50,741 nt of DNA from Hyphomicrobiales bacterium. GTDB taxonomy: Bacteria > Pseudomonadota > Alphaproteobacteria > Rhizobiales > Rhizobiaceae. Both the position numbers and the translations under genes were made by a program. Every line of letters begins with the position of its first letter. The stretch's first letter is position 1. This document shows positions 33,992 through 44,000 of this stretch, piece after piece. Location of the stretch: positions 1-50,741 of the forward strand of contig JAALLE010000019.1 of the NCBI GenBank assembly GCA_011087605.1. The letters are read 5' to 3'. Below the pieces are notes generated by a model. That model was not told the DNA's origin and made no database searches. It was given only the letters and a program-made list of their open reading frames with translations.

Positions 33992-34704
33992 CAGAGCCCA
34001 AACCAATTTATGTTTATTGGTATAGCCACCCAAACTTGGTTTCAGCAGACTCAACTGGAAACGAGTTTCTCGATGAAGCTGAGCTAAGACACTACCGATC
34101 AATAGAGCGACCAGAAATTGCTGAGTCGTTTGCCTATCGTCGCGGCTTATTGCGGCGGATCTTAGCGGACCATACGGGAATATCTGCTGAACGATTGACT
34201 TTTGATACAGGGGTGAATGGAAAGCCGTCACTTGTCGGTGATCACCCCGAACTCCATTTCAACACATCGCAGACCGGAAATAATGGGTTGATTGCGATTA
34301 GCAGCGAAGGCCCGGTTGGCATTGATGTCGAAATTATCCGCCCGCTGGACGCGGCAGCGTTTTCGGACAAAATACTCTCGCCATTAGAGCGCATTGAATT
34401 TTCCGCACTGAGTTCGAAGGACCGGCTCTCTACGATATTCAGATATTGGACTGCCAAGGAAGCCATGATTAAAGCGGTTGGTGCTGGTTTGAATCTGAAC
34501 CTGTTGCGTCAAATATCTGTGGTACAGCCAAACATGCCAACCGAGAAAGTAAACTGGCTGCCAGTGAAGCTAACCGGTTTGTTGGAGGGCCGCGGGAAGT
34601 GGTATTTTTGTACAGAAAGCTTGCCTGCACCCTTTCCCCAACCGGCAATATTCAGCATCGCATGTCAAAAGCGTCTACGGCTGAAAATTCAACAGGCTTC
34701 TTGA
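33988..34704 (+). CDS. 4'-phosphopantetheinyl transferase (Sfp type)
   Basis: A 238-residue enzyme that transfers phosphopantetheine from coenzyme A to carrier-protein serines. The conserved motifs are GVNGKPSL, LHFNTSQTG, VGIDVEII (metal-binding Asp and Glu) and YWTAKEAMIKAVGAGL (Glu and Lys). GTG 33988 overlaps the thioesterase stop. It would activate both the free ACP (26603-26977) and the internal ACP of the megasynthase. It is the last gene of the operon and converges with a cyclase gene 53 bases on. The space between has the palindrome CTTGGCCAAG but no T-tract. Confidence 0.93.
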   Translation: MTEPKPIYVYWYSHPNLVSADSTGNEFLDEAELRHYRSIERPEIAESFAYRRGLLRRILADHTGISAERLTFDTGVNGKPSLVGDHPELHFNTSQTGNNGLIAISSEGPVGIDVEIIRPLDAAAFSDKILSPLERIEFSALSSKDRLSTIFRYWTAKEAMIKAVGAGLNLNLLRQISVVQPNMPTEKVNWLPVKLTGLLEGRGKWYFCTESLPAPFPQPAIFSIACQKRLRLKIQQAS

Positions 34705-34757
34705 CCGTCGCGACCAAAAATGGCCTTGGCCAAGCCTGGTGAACCGAAGGTATCGTG

Positions 34758-37700
34758 TTAGAGTTCAAGTTGCTTGGCGGCATCCAGTAGAATGGGCCAA
34801 GAATGACCTTCTTCAAACTTGTCGTAGGCAGTCTGCAAAATTTCGCGACCCTTTTCGGACTGGCCATCTTCAGCCAACATTTCAAACAGCAAGGAAGCGG
34901 CGCTCAGTTCCGCGGTCAGATGGCCTCGCTCCTGTGTTTTTGCAACGCCGCGTTCAAAACAAACCAACGCTTCTGTTCGCTCTCCCTGCAGCAATTTTAT
35001 GCGGCCCTGAGTGCAAATAATATCGACTTCGGAGTACCTTGCATCGTTCTCTTCGATGAGTTCCATTGCTTCTGCAAGTTTGCTGTTTGCGGTAGATATT
35101 TCCCCTGCGAGCGCAAGTGCCCGCGCATATACCGGCAGAAGCACGGTTCTGAATACAGAGAACTTCAAAGTTTTCAGCAATTCCAGCGCGGAGCCAAGTT
35201 CTGGCAGCGCTTCCTTTGCCTGTTGTTTATGCACCATGCTCACCGCCAGCGACGCATGTCCCAGTGCAGCCCATAGCGGCGTCTCTTCAAGTTCGCTGAT
35301 TTCGATACATTTCTGCGCGATTTCCTCACCAATTGGCGAGATTCTGGCCGCGCATAGAAAACAGGCAAGGTGGCCAAGTGCATAGCCCGATGTGTGGGGA
35401 TGATTGACGATATCAAGATCGGTCAGGACCTTCTTGGCCAATTCAGCTGCAGCGTCGAGACGCCCGTTCAGTGTCAACACGCCAATCCGGTAGCACTTTC
35501 CGGCAATGCTCACATCCTGCCCAAATCTGGAAGCATATTGTTTGTGAATTACGTGATTATAATGGTCGTCCACCTGAGAGAGGGCTTCCATCGCGGGCTC
35601 TATTCTGCCCATCATGGTCAGTACAGTTCCCCGCAGCCTCAAGCCAAGTGCCACAGCCAGATCATCATTCGTTTGGCCGCTTATATCACAAATGCTGTCA
35701 GCAATTTCCAAGGCAATCAGATTGCGCCCGGGTACATATTGACCAGCCCACCGACCGTATAGTCCATCTACGAGCAGGGCGGCGTCGTCGGAATCTTTGG
35801 CTATCGCCTCGATCTCGGCATAGGTTTTTACGGTCGATTCCGCAGCATAACCGAAATGAGCAATTCGGGCCTGGCCGGAAAGCAGAAGCAATTGCTTGCG
35901 CTGTTCCAATACTTCGTTACTGGATTCCTGCTGATCCAGCAACGCGATGGTTTTATCAAGATGGGCGATTGCTTCGGCATAGGCTGGTCGAGATAGCGCC
36001 TGCTCGGCAGCGATTCGCCCGTAGCGCACAGCGTCAGCCAGCATGCCGGCTTCTGCGGCATGGTGCGCCAAGACGCCAGGCGTTGTGTCCTCCACTTCCT
36101 TCAATACATTGAAGATCAGGCCGTGAATTTCCTGCCGTCGTCGATTGAGCAGGCTTTCATAAGCTGCATCGCGCACCAGGGCATGTTTGAATATATGAGC
36201 CCCGTCCCTGCCACTGCGAGAGAACACGAGTTCAATCTTCACCAGGCTTTCCAGGGACTCATTTATGGTCTCTGATGACTGCTCTGATACTAGTGCAAGG
36301 GGTCCGGCTTCGAACTCTCGCCCGAATGCACTGGCAATCTGCGCCACTTCCTTGACTTCAGGCAACTGATCCAGGCGTGCCATCAAAGTATCGTGCAGGC
36401 TTACAGGAACACTCAGGTCGCCACTTTCGACCATGACTTTCGACAATTCTTCAACGAAGAGCGGAACCCCGTCCGTGCGCTGCACAATCAGGTCGATCGT
36501 CTCCTTCGACAATTTATCCCCGCCCATGCGGGATACGATTTCCTCAACCCCGCGTCGACCCAGTTTGTTGAGCCGGACGCTGGTCGAATAGGACCAGCTT
36601 TGAAGGCCGATCTCTTTTTCCGGTCGACAGGTTATCATCAACATGATGCGTTCGCGTTCCAGCCGGTCGACCACCGCGTTAATCAGTTCAAGAGTCGTCG
36701 GATCAGTCCAGTGAGCATCTTCCACAAGCATGATCAATGGCTGTTTTTTCGACAGTGCAACGATATAATCGACAAGTGTAGTAAAGGTTGCAGCCCGTTT
36801 TGCAGAGGGTGACATTTTTGGCTCGACGTCGGTGCCCACACAATTGACGCCGAGTAAATCTGCGACAATGCCAATGGATGTTTGATCAACAATCCCGGCC
36901 TCGTCCAACAACCACCGGACTTTGCCCAACTGTTCCTCAACCGAATCTTCGCTTTGGATCCCCGTCGCCGCGATCATCCGACTGGTTACCGGCCAAAACG
37001 CCGTATCCTGATGGTAGGGAGAACTGTGAAAAGCGGCGAACAGATATTCTTCCTTGGACAAGGATTCAAACAAAGCACGGGTAATACGACTTTTGCCGAT
37101 TCCGGCTTCGCCGATCAGTGTGATGACTTGGCCTTCCCCTTCACGGGTCAATTTCCATCTGTCGACAAGCAGCGCCAACTCATTCTCTCGGCCAACCAGG
37201 GATCCGTAGGATTGCCCCTTGCGAGCAGCAAACCGATCATAATCGTGATTGTCAGAGATCAGTGCAAAGATGTGTTGCTTCTGTGGAATCCCTTTCAAAC
37301 TATGTTTGCCAAGATCCTCCAATTGAAATGCATTGCCGAGCAGTTGCCTGGTGCTGTCTGAAATAACAATCTGATCGGTTTGCGCAAATCCTTGCAATCG
37401 AGCAGCAAAATTTAACGTCTCGCCAATGGCCGTATTGTCGGTTGAATAATTTCGGCCGATTAATTCCCCAACCACCACCAATCCCGTCGCTATCCCGATG
37501 CGACAGGCCATAGGCTCGCCCAGCAGTTTGTATTTGGGAACAGCTTCGATAATTTTCAGTGCTGATTCAACCGCACGTTCAGCGGCGTCTTCCATGGCTT
37601 GTGGCCAACCAAAAAAGCACAGCAGTCCGTCTCCCAGATATTGGGCAACATGGCCTCCAAATCGGGTGACATGACCTGATACAGTGTCCTGATAGTCTCT

Positions 37701-38063
37701 GAGCGCATCGCTCCAGTCTTCAGGGTCGAGTTGGGTGGAGAGATTGGTTGAGCCAACCAAATCAACAAACATTACGGTCAGTCGTCGCCGCTCACGCGAC
37801 GCTTGTTGTTCACCTGTGGCTGGGGGAGCCGCTGCGGCTGTGGTGGAATCAAAGTCCACTTGAGTTGCTGCTTCTGGTTCGGCAGGAAATAATAATTCGA
37901 CGGCCCGACGAAATCTAATCCTGTCTCCGATGTTGAGGCCCAGTTCCTTGAGATCCGCCTCGGTCAGATCATTCAACAATTCGGTGGTTATGCCGTTTTC
38001 TTCGAAAACATCCGCGTGGTTTTCACAGCCAATGGAACTCAACCAACTCTTAATATTGCCCAT
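34758..38063 (-). CDS. SAM-class III cyclase-AAA+-TPR signalling protein
   Basis: An 1101-residue protein from ATG 38063, chosen because the SAM domain starts there (MGNIKSWLSSIGC). The frame is open to 38207 and a GTG at 38087 is another option. Order: SAM (1-60), class III cyclase (about 93-265), AAA+ ATPase (Walker A GEAGIGKSRI near 312, Walker B LIMLVEDAHW) and TPR-like helices (about 650-1100). In the cyclase, both metal Asp are present (MFVDLVGS, YLGDGLL) and so are Asn and Arg in TLNFAARL. Gln replaces the usual substrate-binding Lys (HVAQYLGDG). It probably makes or senses cyclic nucleotide in response to ATP-dependent protein interactions. Divergent from the small-protein/Crp interval. 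Confidence 0.88.
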   Translation of the reverse strand: MGNIKSWLSSIGCENHADVFEENGITTELLNDLTEADLKELGLNIGDRIRFRRAVELLFPAEPEAATQVDFDSTTAAAAPPATGEQQASRERRRLTVMFVDLVGSTNLSTQLDPEDWSDALRDYQDTVSGHVTRFGGHVAQYLGDGLLCFFGWPQAMEDAAERAVESALKIIEAVPKYKLLGEPMACRIGIATGLVVVGELIGRNYSTDNTAIGETLNFAARLQGFAQTDQIVISDSTRQLLGNAFQLEDLGKHSLKGIPQKQHIFALISDNHDYDRFAARKGQSYGSLVGRENELALLVDRWKLTREGEGQVITLIGEAGIGKSRITRALFESLSKEEYLFAAFHSSPYHQDTAFWPVTSRMIAATGIQSEDSVEEQLGKVRWLLDEAGIVDQTSIGIVADLLGVNCVGTDVEPKMSPSAKRAATFTTLVDYIVALSKKQPLIMLVEDAHWTDPTTLELINAVVDRLERERIMLMITCRPEKEIGLQSWSYSTSVRLNKLGRRGVEEIVSRMGGDKLSKETIDLIVQRTDGVPLFVEELSKVMVESGDLSVPVSLHDTLMARLDQLPEVKEVAQIASAFGREFEAGPLALVSEQSSETINESLESLVKIELVFSRSGRDGAHIFKHALVRDAAYESLLNRRRQEIHGLIFNVLKEVEDTTPGVLAHHAAEAGMLADAVRYGRIAAEQALSRPAYAEAIAHLDKTIALLDQQESSNEVLEQRKQLLLLSGQARIAHFGYAAESTVKTYAEIEAIAKDSDDAALLVDGLYGRWAGQYVPGRNLIALEIADSICDISGQTNDDLAVALGLRLRGTVLTMMGRIEPAMEALSQVDDHYNHVIHKQYASRFGQDVSIAGKCYRIGVLTLNGRLDAAAELAKKVLTDLDIVNHPHTSGYALGHLACFLCAARISPIGEEIAQKCIEISELEETPLWAALGHASLAVSMVHKQQAKEALPELGSALELLKTLKFSVFRTVLLPVYARALALAGEISTANSKLAEAMELIEENDARYSEVDIICTQGRIKLLQGERTEALVCFERGVAKTQERGHLTAELSAASLLFEMLAEDGQSEKGREILQTAYDKFEEGHSWPILLDAAKQLEL

Positions 38064-38653
38064 TTCTGGAACGTTGCCCCCGTTCACTCCATCTTCTGGT
38101 CCTTCTTCAATATCAATAATCCGGGACGGATACCATCCCAATCGACCGGATTGGTCGTAATTCTCTTGGAGCAAATAATTGGCAGGTACGTTGGATCGTT
38201 TGGGCATACGGTCGACTTGAAAAACGCAGAATTGGTGGAGGCAAAGTGTGAGTTTCCAGGGCCCTGCAGCGATGCCTCCGTTTGAAGGTCTTTGGTTCTG
38301 GGGGCGCCAAAATCACGAGCACCGGCGGAGGTCGCCAGGTGGCGAACTACGATCTGGAAAAATTAAAACGACTTGGTGTGTTGGACGTGCAAAATGAACA
38401 TGAATACGATCAATGCCGAGGCTGCTGCGATGAACATGGTATTCCCTTTCATATGAATTGGCTGACGTGAATATAGAAAACCCAGCATCTGCACTCTGTG
38501 TTCCACATCACAGGAAGCCACTTTATTTGAAAAATTTTGACAATTGGCCATTGCGGAGATGGCTGGTCGCGCCAAATATTGTTATTAAACAATGGACTGT
38601 ACCGGCATTATCCGATAATCTCCTTACTGGAATATTTGCACGGTTGAGGGACT
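38064..38653. other. 590-base interval between the cyclase and the Crp-family gene
   Basis: This interval carries the upstream region of the leftward cyclase and of the rightward Crp-family gene. It may also contain the real N-terminus of the cyclase if translation starts at 38087 or 38207. An AT-rich stretch at about 38520-38620 precedes the Crp gene. A possible 24-codon membrane peptide (38363-38437, minus) is listed separately. A plus-strand open frame at 38282-38470 (62 codons) has no ribosome-binding site and no family resemblance. No tRNA or terminator hairpin was recognised. Confidence 0.5.
38363..38437 (-). CDS. Possible 24-residue single-helix membrane peptide
   Basis: A short open frame preceded by AAAGGGA at a suitable distance from its ATG. 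It encodes a peptide with a hydrophobic run MFIAAASALIVFMFILHV and a polar tail QHTKSF. Size and composition match small membrane proteins that accompany regulators, but at 25 codons chance is a serious alternative. No homologue is recognised. Confidence 0.25.
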   Translation of the reverse strand: MFIAAASALIVFMFILHVQHTKSF

Positions 38654-39346
38654 ATGGGCACGGACACTCTTGCATTACTGGCCGAAATGCCGCTGTTTCA
38701 CGATGTTGACGTCGATCAATTGTCGTCTCTTGGGATCAGGGCGCGATTGAAAACTCTAGAGTCTGGCCAGATATTGTTTGATGAGACAGACCAATCCCGC
38801 GATGTCTACTTTTTACTTTCAGGATGCCTGCTCGCAGTGCATTTGACCCCAGATGGTCGCGAAATGATTTTCGGTCGTATTGATATTCGTACCTACCAGG
38901 GCGAGCTGGCGGCACTGGATAATGGTGAGCGGTCGCTTTCGATGTATGCTCACCGGCAGGCTCAAATATTAGTAGTAAGCCAGGCAGATTTTATAGCAGT
39001 GATGGACCAGATACCCCTGGTGCGTCAAAGGGTCGTACGTGATCTGGTTGCCACCGTTCGCAATCTGACGGAACGGCTATACGAAGCGACATTGTTCTCC
39101 GCAGAGCAGCGAGTTCGATCTTATCTGGTGCGTTTGGCGCTTGAGTCCGGGCAGATGCATAAAGGAGGTGAAATCCACGACGCCCCCACCCATTCGGAAA
39201 TCGCCAATTGGGTTGGTTCAAACCGCGAAGTGGTCAGTCGGATTATGTCGGGACTGAAAAAGTCGGGAATCATCCACACCCAGCGCAAGCTGATCAGATT
39301 TGATGAGCCAGATACGCTTCTCCAATCTTTATCTGAGGATATTTGA
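38654..39346 (+). CDS. Crp/Fnr family transcriptional regulator
   Basis: A 230-residue regulator with a cyclic-nucleotide-binding beta barrel (about 10-125), a long dimer helix, and a winged helix-turn-helix (THSEIANWVGSNREVVSRIM near 178-200). The phosphate-binding cassette reads YQGELAALDNGERSLS. It has the Gly-Glu-Leu and Arg-Ser residues that contact cAMP in E. coli Crp, and it lacks the N-terminal Cys cluster of Fnr. It is therefore a good cAMP-responsive candidate. GAGGG precedes ATG 38654. Cyclase genes lie on both sides, which suggests a local sense-and-respond circuit. Confidence 0.9.
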   Translation: MGTDTLALLAEMPLFHDVDVDQLSSLGIRARLKTLESGQILFDETDQSRDVYFLLSGCLLAVHLTPDGREMIFGRIDIRTYQGELAALDNGERSLSMYAHRQAQILVVSQADFIAVMDQIPLVRQRVVRDLVATVRNLTERLYEATLFSAEQRVRSYLVRLALESGQMHKGGEIHDAPTHSEIANWVGSNREVVSRIMSGLKKSGIIHTQRKLIRFDEPDTLLQSLSEDI

Positions 39347-39420
39347 CCCCGGGTCCGAGCCACATTCCCACCATTGAGCAGAGTTTAACAAGTTGCTTTG
39401 ATGGGCCGTTAGAAATTTGC

Positions 39421-41007
39421 TTACGAAAGCCAGCCTGAGTCTTCCGTTACAACGATGACGGTAGGACGATCGGCCACCAATGCGGTTGCAATATGCTGCG
39501 CTAGCATGTCCGCAGAAGAGGGTTCGGTTGCATGGCAATGCATCGCCAATGCCAGAGCTGGAAAATCAGGAGCAAGAGGATCAACACCTACATGCGGATA
39601 GTTTCCTTCGCGCATGTCGTCGCGGATCTGCTGATAGCCATTATTGTGCCAAAGGATCAATGGAATCGGCAGTTTGTGCTGCGCCGCGGTGATCAATTCC
39701 TGAATGGAAAACATAGATCCACCATCACCCGCTATCGCCAGAACAGGAATGTCTGGTTGCGCCAACTTCGCTCCGATTGCATTGGGAAATGCAAACCCCA
39801 ACGCACAATATCCGGATGCATAATGCCAGCGTCTGGCCTGGTTGATGTGCAGTCCAAACGATGCGGAGTAGGTGACCTGGCAGGCATCGCCCATTATTAT
39901 GGCGTTATCCGGCAGGGCCGCTCGAATCACTTCAAGCAACTTGATGTGTTTTGTCTGGGTCGGATTAAGCGTTGCGGGGATTGCTCCGCGTATGTCGGCG
40001 ACTTCAATCGCCGCATTCACTACAGGTGTTCCTGGACCCAATTTTTCGATCAATGCAATGGTCGCTGGCAGGGCATCGGAAATGATGCCAATTTGTGCTG
40101 GATAGCGATCATTCATTTTTGCCGGGTCAATATCGATCCGTATCAAGTCACCTGCGATCGGCAGTTCCTCAATATAGCTATCGGTTTCTGAGAGCTCGGT
40201 GCCAATTGCCAACACCACGTCAGCGTTCCCAATTAGTTCATGGGCGGCTGGCAGGCAGATCGATCCGCCAAGGTTGAGCGGATGGTCGCTGGGAATGATA
40301 CCCTTGCCGGCGTTTGACGATATGACCACCGCTCCCAATCGCTCTGCCAGACTTTTAATATCAGCTTCAACTGCGCCACCACCAATCAGAATCAGCGGAC
40401 GTTTGGCCCGTGCCAGCAGGTCAGAGGCTGCTGCAATCGCATCGGGATGGGGTTGTGGTTTTGTTGGAAGTACAACCGGCTTCCAATCATCTTCGACCAA
40501 TTGTTCCAGAACGTCGGTTGGAATGGAAATATGAACCGGGCGGGGGCGTTGGGAGGCAAATATGGAAAATGCCTGGCCCATTAAATTAGGAATGTCTTTT
40601 GCCGTTCGCGCGCAGGCGCTGAATGCAGTTAACGGGCGGGTCACAGCGTTCAGATCGTTGACTTCGTGCAACACGCCCCAACCCTTGCCCAAAGAATCGG
40701 AACGCGCTTCAGCCGAGATTAGCAGCAGCGGGATAGAATCCGCGTAGGATTGTCCCAGAGCGGTTGCCGCATTGGTTACACCCGGGCCGGAAATGGTGAG
40801 CGCAACACCGGGCTCGCCAGTAGAACGTGCATACCCATCGGCCATAAATCCGGCACCCATTTCATTGCGCGCCTGAACATGATTTATCGCTGATCCTTCC
40901 GCCAGTCCCCGGTAGAACTCCAGCGTATGTACGCCGGGAATACCAAAAATGGTTTTTACACCATAACGGGCCAACAGCCGCATAGTCGCTTCACCGACGC
41001 TGATCAT
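39421..41007 (-). CDS. Thiamine diphosphate-dependent enzyme, AruI / acetolactate synthase-like
   Basis: A 528-residue ThDP enzyme with the three-domain pyruvate-oxidase layout. The catalytic Glu49 lies in QARNEMGAGFMADGYA, and the start FGIPGVHTLEFYRGL resembles 5-guanidino-2-oxopentanoate decarboxylase (AruI) and related oxo-acid decarboxylases. The C-terminal cofactor motif is AIAGDGGSMFSIQEL to WHNNGYQQI (GDG...NN). It is not a clear biosynthetic acetolactate synthase, since no small subunit gene is nearby. A GGAGA site lies upstream of ATG 41007. It converges with the Crp-family gene and lies 71 bases before the next cyclase's end. Confidence 0.85.
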   Translation of the reverse strand: MISVGEATMRLLARYGVKTIFGIPGVHTLEFYRGLAEGSAINHVQARNEMGAGFMADGYARSTGEPGVALTISGPGVTNAATALGQSYADSIPLLLISAEARSDSLGKGWGVLHEVNDLNAVTRPLTAFSACARTAKDIPNLMGQAFSIFASQRPRPVHISIPTDVLEQLVEDDWKPVVLPTKPQPHPDAIAAASDLLARAKRPLILIGGGAVEADIKSLAERLGAVVISSNAGKGIIPSDHPLNLGGSICLPAAHELIGNADVVLAIGTELSETDSYIEELPIAGDLIRIDIDPAKMNDRYPAQIGIISDALPATIALIEKLGPGTPVVNAAIEVADIRGAIPATLNPTQTKHIKLLEVIRAALPDNAIIMGDACQVTYSASFGLHINQARRWHYASGYCALGFAFPNAIGAKLAQPDIPVLAIAGDGGSMFSIQELITAAQHKLPIPLILWHNNGYQQIRDDMREGNYPHVGVDPLAPDFPALALAMHCHATEPSSADMLAQHIATALVADRPTVIVVTEDSGWLS

Positions 41008-41078
41008 GCCAGACAGTCTCCAAACAATTTGTCGCTCAAACTAACCAACACGCGGTGAGTTTCAATGGCCGGAACTGC

Positions 41079-44000
41079 CTACGGTTTCATTTTCTGTTGC
41101 AGGGTCCGAATGCGTGTTTCCAACAAGGGTGCTTGCTGCGCTTCGGCAATGGAAAGCGCCATTTTTAGCACCACATTGGCCTCTTCAAGATTGTCGTTGG
41201 CCATATAGATCTCCGCTTCGACACGGTGAATCTCGGCCAACGCCCAAGTTTCACCGCTCTGCAGCGCTTGATTAACAGCGTTCCCGATGGTTTCGGTTGC
41301 AGCGTCAAGATCATTGATGCGCAACAGGTGTTTGGCAGCTTCCGCCAAATAAAATGTCAGCCACAATCCGCAGCCACTTTCTTTGTAGTCTGCGAGCGCA
41401 TGTACAAGGTTTTTATGGGCATCGGGTTGATCTTCCATACAGTCGGCAATCGCGTTGTGGATATCGGAAAATGTTTTCCACAAAACCATGTCATGTTCCG
41501 TTGCCAGCGTGCGCAACTCTTCATTGATGGAGCGAACGCGGTCGCTGTCCTGTTGCCATATTGCAAGGGTAACTACGTGTAGTGCTGCATAACAGAATGT
41601 ATTGGCATGATTGATTTCACGGGACCGCTGAAGCGCCTGGTCAGCCACTTTCGACGCTTCCGCTTCGTCTCCGGTCATCCATAGTGCGAGCAATTGATAG
41701 CACCAGATTTGTACCCCCGGATCCTGGGCAAACTTGCTCGAAAAATCGGTAAGATCAGCTGACAGATATTTTTCATAGGCGATGTTAAGGTCTTCCAGTG
41801 CTTCGGTCGACTTTCCCATCGAGATGAGAGTTGCTGCGCGCATCCGGTGTGAAATCAGCCTTGGAATTGGTTCTGATTCATTCTTCATCTCTGCAACCAG
41901 CTTGGTGGACAGATCCAGGCTTTTGTACAACTCGCCACCGATATAGGGGCCGATCCAGGTTCCATAGTAGATCGCCACGCGCAATTCTGCGTTTTCGGCT
42001 ATGTCAATTCGTTGCAAAGCCTTTTCAAAGGCCTCTTTTGCTTCGCTGGATTGATAACCCTCCTTCGCCACATATATCTGGGCTAGTTGAACCAGCAGCC
42101 GAAGCTCTTTGTGGCGCCATTCAAGCTGATTCAGCAGAGGCTGCATCACGTCCAGGGCAGAGCGAATGTGACTAATTGCTTCCGCATAGGCTGGCTGTGC
42201 CTGCGCCTGCGATCCAGCCAAACTCCAAAGGTCAACCGCCCTTCCGGTCTGATCTGTCTGAGTCGCATGGAATGCCAAAAGTTCGGGCGCGTTCTTGGCA
42301 TCATCAGCCAGCACATCGAGTATTAGACCGTGATATTTCCGGCGTCGTTCCTTCAACAGGCTTTCATATGCCGCATCCCTGACCAGCGCATGTTTGAACA
42401 GATAAGTTGCTTCCGGTGGCAGTCCACGTCGGTAAACCAGTTCGGCTGAAATTAGTCCAGCCAGTGCGCTTTCCAGTTCAGCGTCTGATAATGGCGAGAT
42501 TTTTGCCAGCAATTGATGAGAAAACTCGCGACCGATACAGGCAGCGGCCTGAGCCACCTCCTTGATCGGTTGCAACCGATCAAGACGAGCCATCAAGCTG
42601 TCATGCAATGTGTTCGGAATCGCCAGAGTGTCCAAGGCGCCGCTCAAAACAAATGCGCCACCTTCTTCGACCAGGACACCCGTTTCCAAAACAGCTTTGG
42701 TCAGCTCTTCAACAAACAGCGGCACCCCGTCGGTCCGGTTGATGATAATCTGAAGAACTTCTTTGGGCAGTTCTTTGCCACCGGTAGTTTTTTTGATGAT
42801 GGACAATGTTTGCTCTTCACCAAGCCGGTTGAGAGCCGTTCGCGAAACGATTGGGTGTCCGCCAAAACCGTGCTCAAATGTTGGTCTTGCAGTGGCCAGA
42901 AAGAAAATCGAATTATTGACAATATTGTCCAGAAACAGGTCCAGGAATTCCAGGGTTGTCGGGTCAATCCAATGCAAATCTTCAAATACCACCAGCAGAG
43001 GACTTGGCTCAGACCGATTTTTCAAGAGATTGACCAGCGCGTGCATGGTTTGCGCTCTGATTTGCGCGGGGGTGAGATCAAGCGGCGGATACCGGTCCTG
43101 AGCTTCGATTCCCAACAGAGATGCCATGAGTGGTGCGATTTCGACATCCTTGTCGAGAAATTGTTCCAGTTTGTTGAGCTTGGTTTCCACGCTGTCGCTG
43201 GAGTCGATACCAGTGACCAAATTCATTTGCTGAATGATCGGATAAAAGGCGCTGTCTGCATGGTAAGGTGAACATTGAAAGGTGATACGCAGATGTTCGT
43301 CATTTGCAATCGCATCGATGGCGGCCTGAGTAATGCGCGACTTGCCAATGCCCGCCTCGCCCGTAACAACAATCATCTGGCCAGATCCGGCTTTCGCCTT
43401 GGCCCAGCGCTCATGAATTAGGTTAAGCTCCTGTTCGCGCCCAACGATCGGCGTGAGTTCTCCGAGTTGTCGGGCTGCAAAGCGACTTTCCCGGGCGATT
43501 TCACCAATTACGACATAGGCTTCGACTGGATCCGCCAATCCTTTCAGCTGATGCTTGCCGATTGGCTCCAGTTCAAAAATATCGCCCAGAATCTTTTGAG
43601 TGACTTGTGGCAGTACCAGCTGATTGGGCCGAGCTATCGCTTGCAACCGCGCTGCCAGATTGGGGGTCTCGCCAACAACTGCGGCTTCCTGGGTAGCGCC
43701 GCTTCCAATCAGGTCGCCAACAATTACGACGCCCGTCGCAATTCCAACGCGGGATGAAAGTGGAACGCCATCTGGCCCAGTCATGTCTTCAACGGCTTCA
43801 ATCATCGCCAGACCAGCGCGAACGGCGCGTTCGGCATCGTCTTCTCCTGCCCGTGGCCATCCGAAATAACACAACACCCCGTCGCCCATAAATTTTGCAA
43901 CAAAGCCTTCGTACCGGGTAACGATACCGGCAATGGTGTTTTGGTAATTCGTGATGACCGTGCGCATGTCTTCGGGGTCGATCTTGGTGGCCATCTCGGT

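Noticed and set aside
34705-34757. Bidirectional terminator between the convergent transferase and cyclase genes
   Set aside because: The CTTGGCCAAG palindrome is short and has no T-tract on either strand.
38282-38470. 62-codon plus-strand frame upstream of the Crp-family gene
   Set aside because: No ribosome-binding site and no recognisable fold; the first half is low-complexity Gly/Thr.
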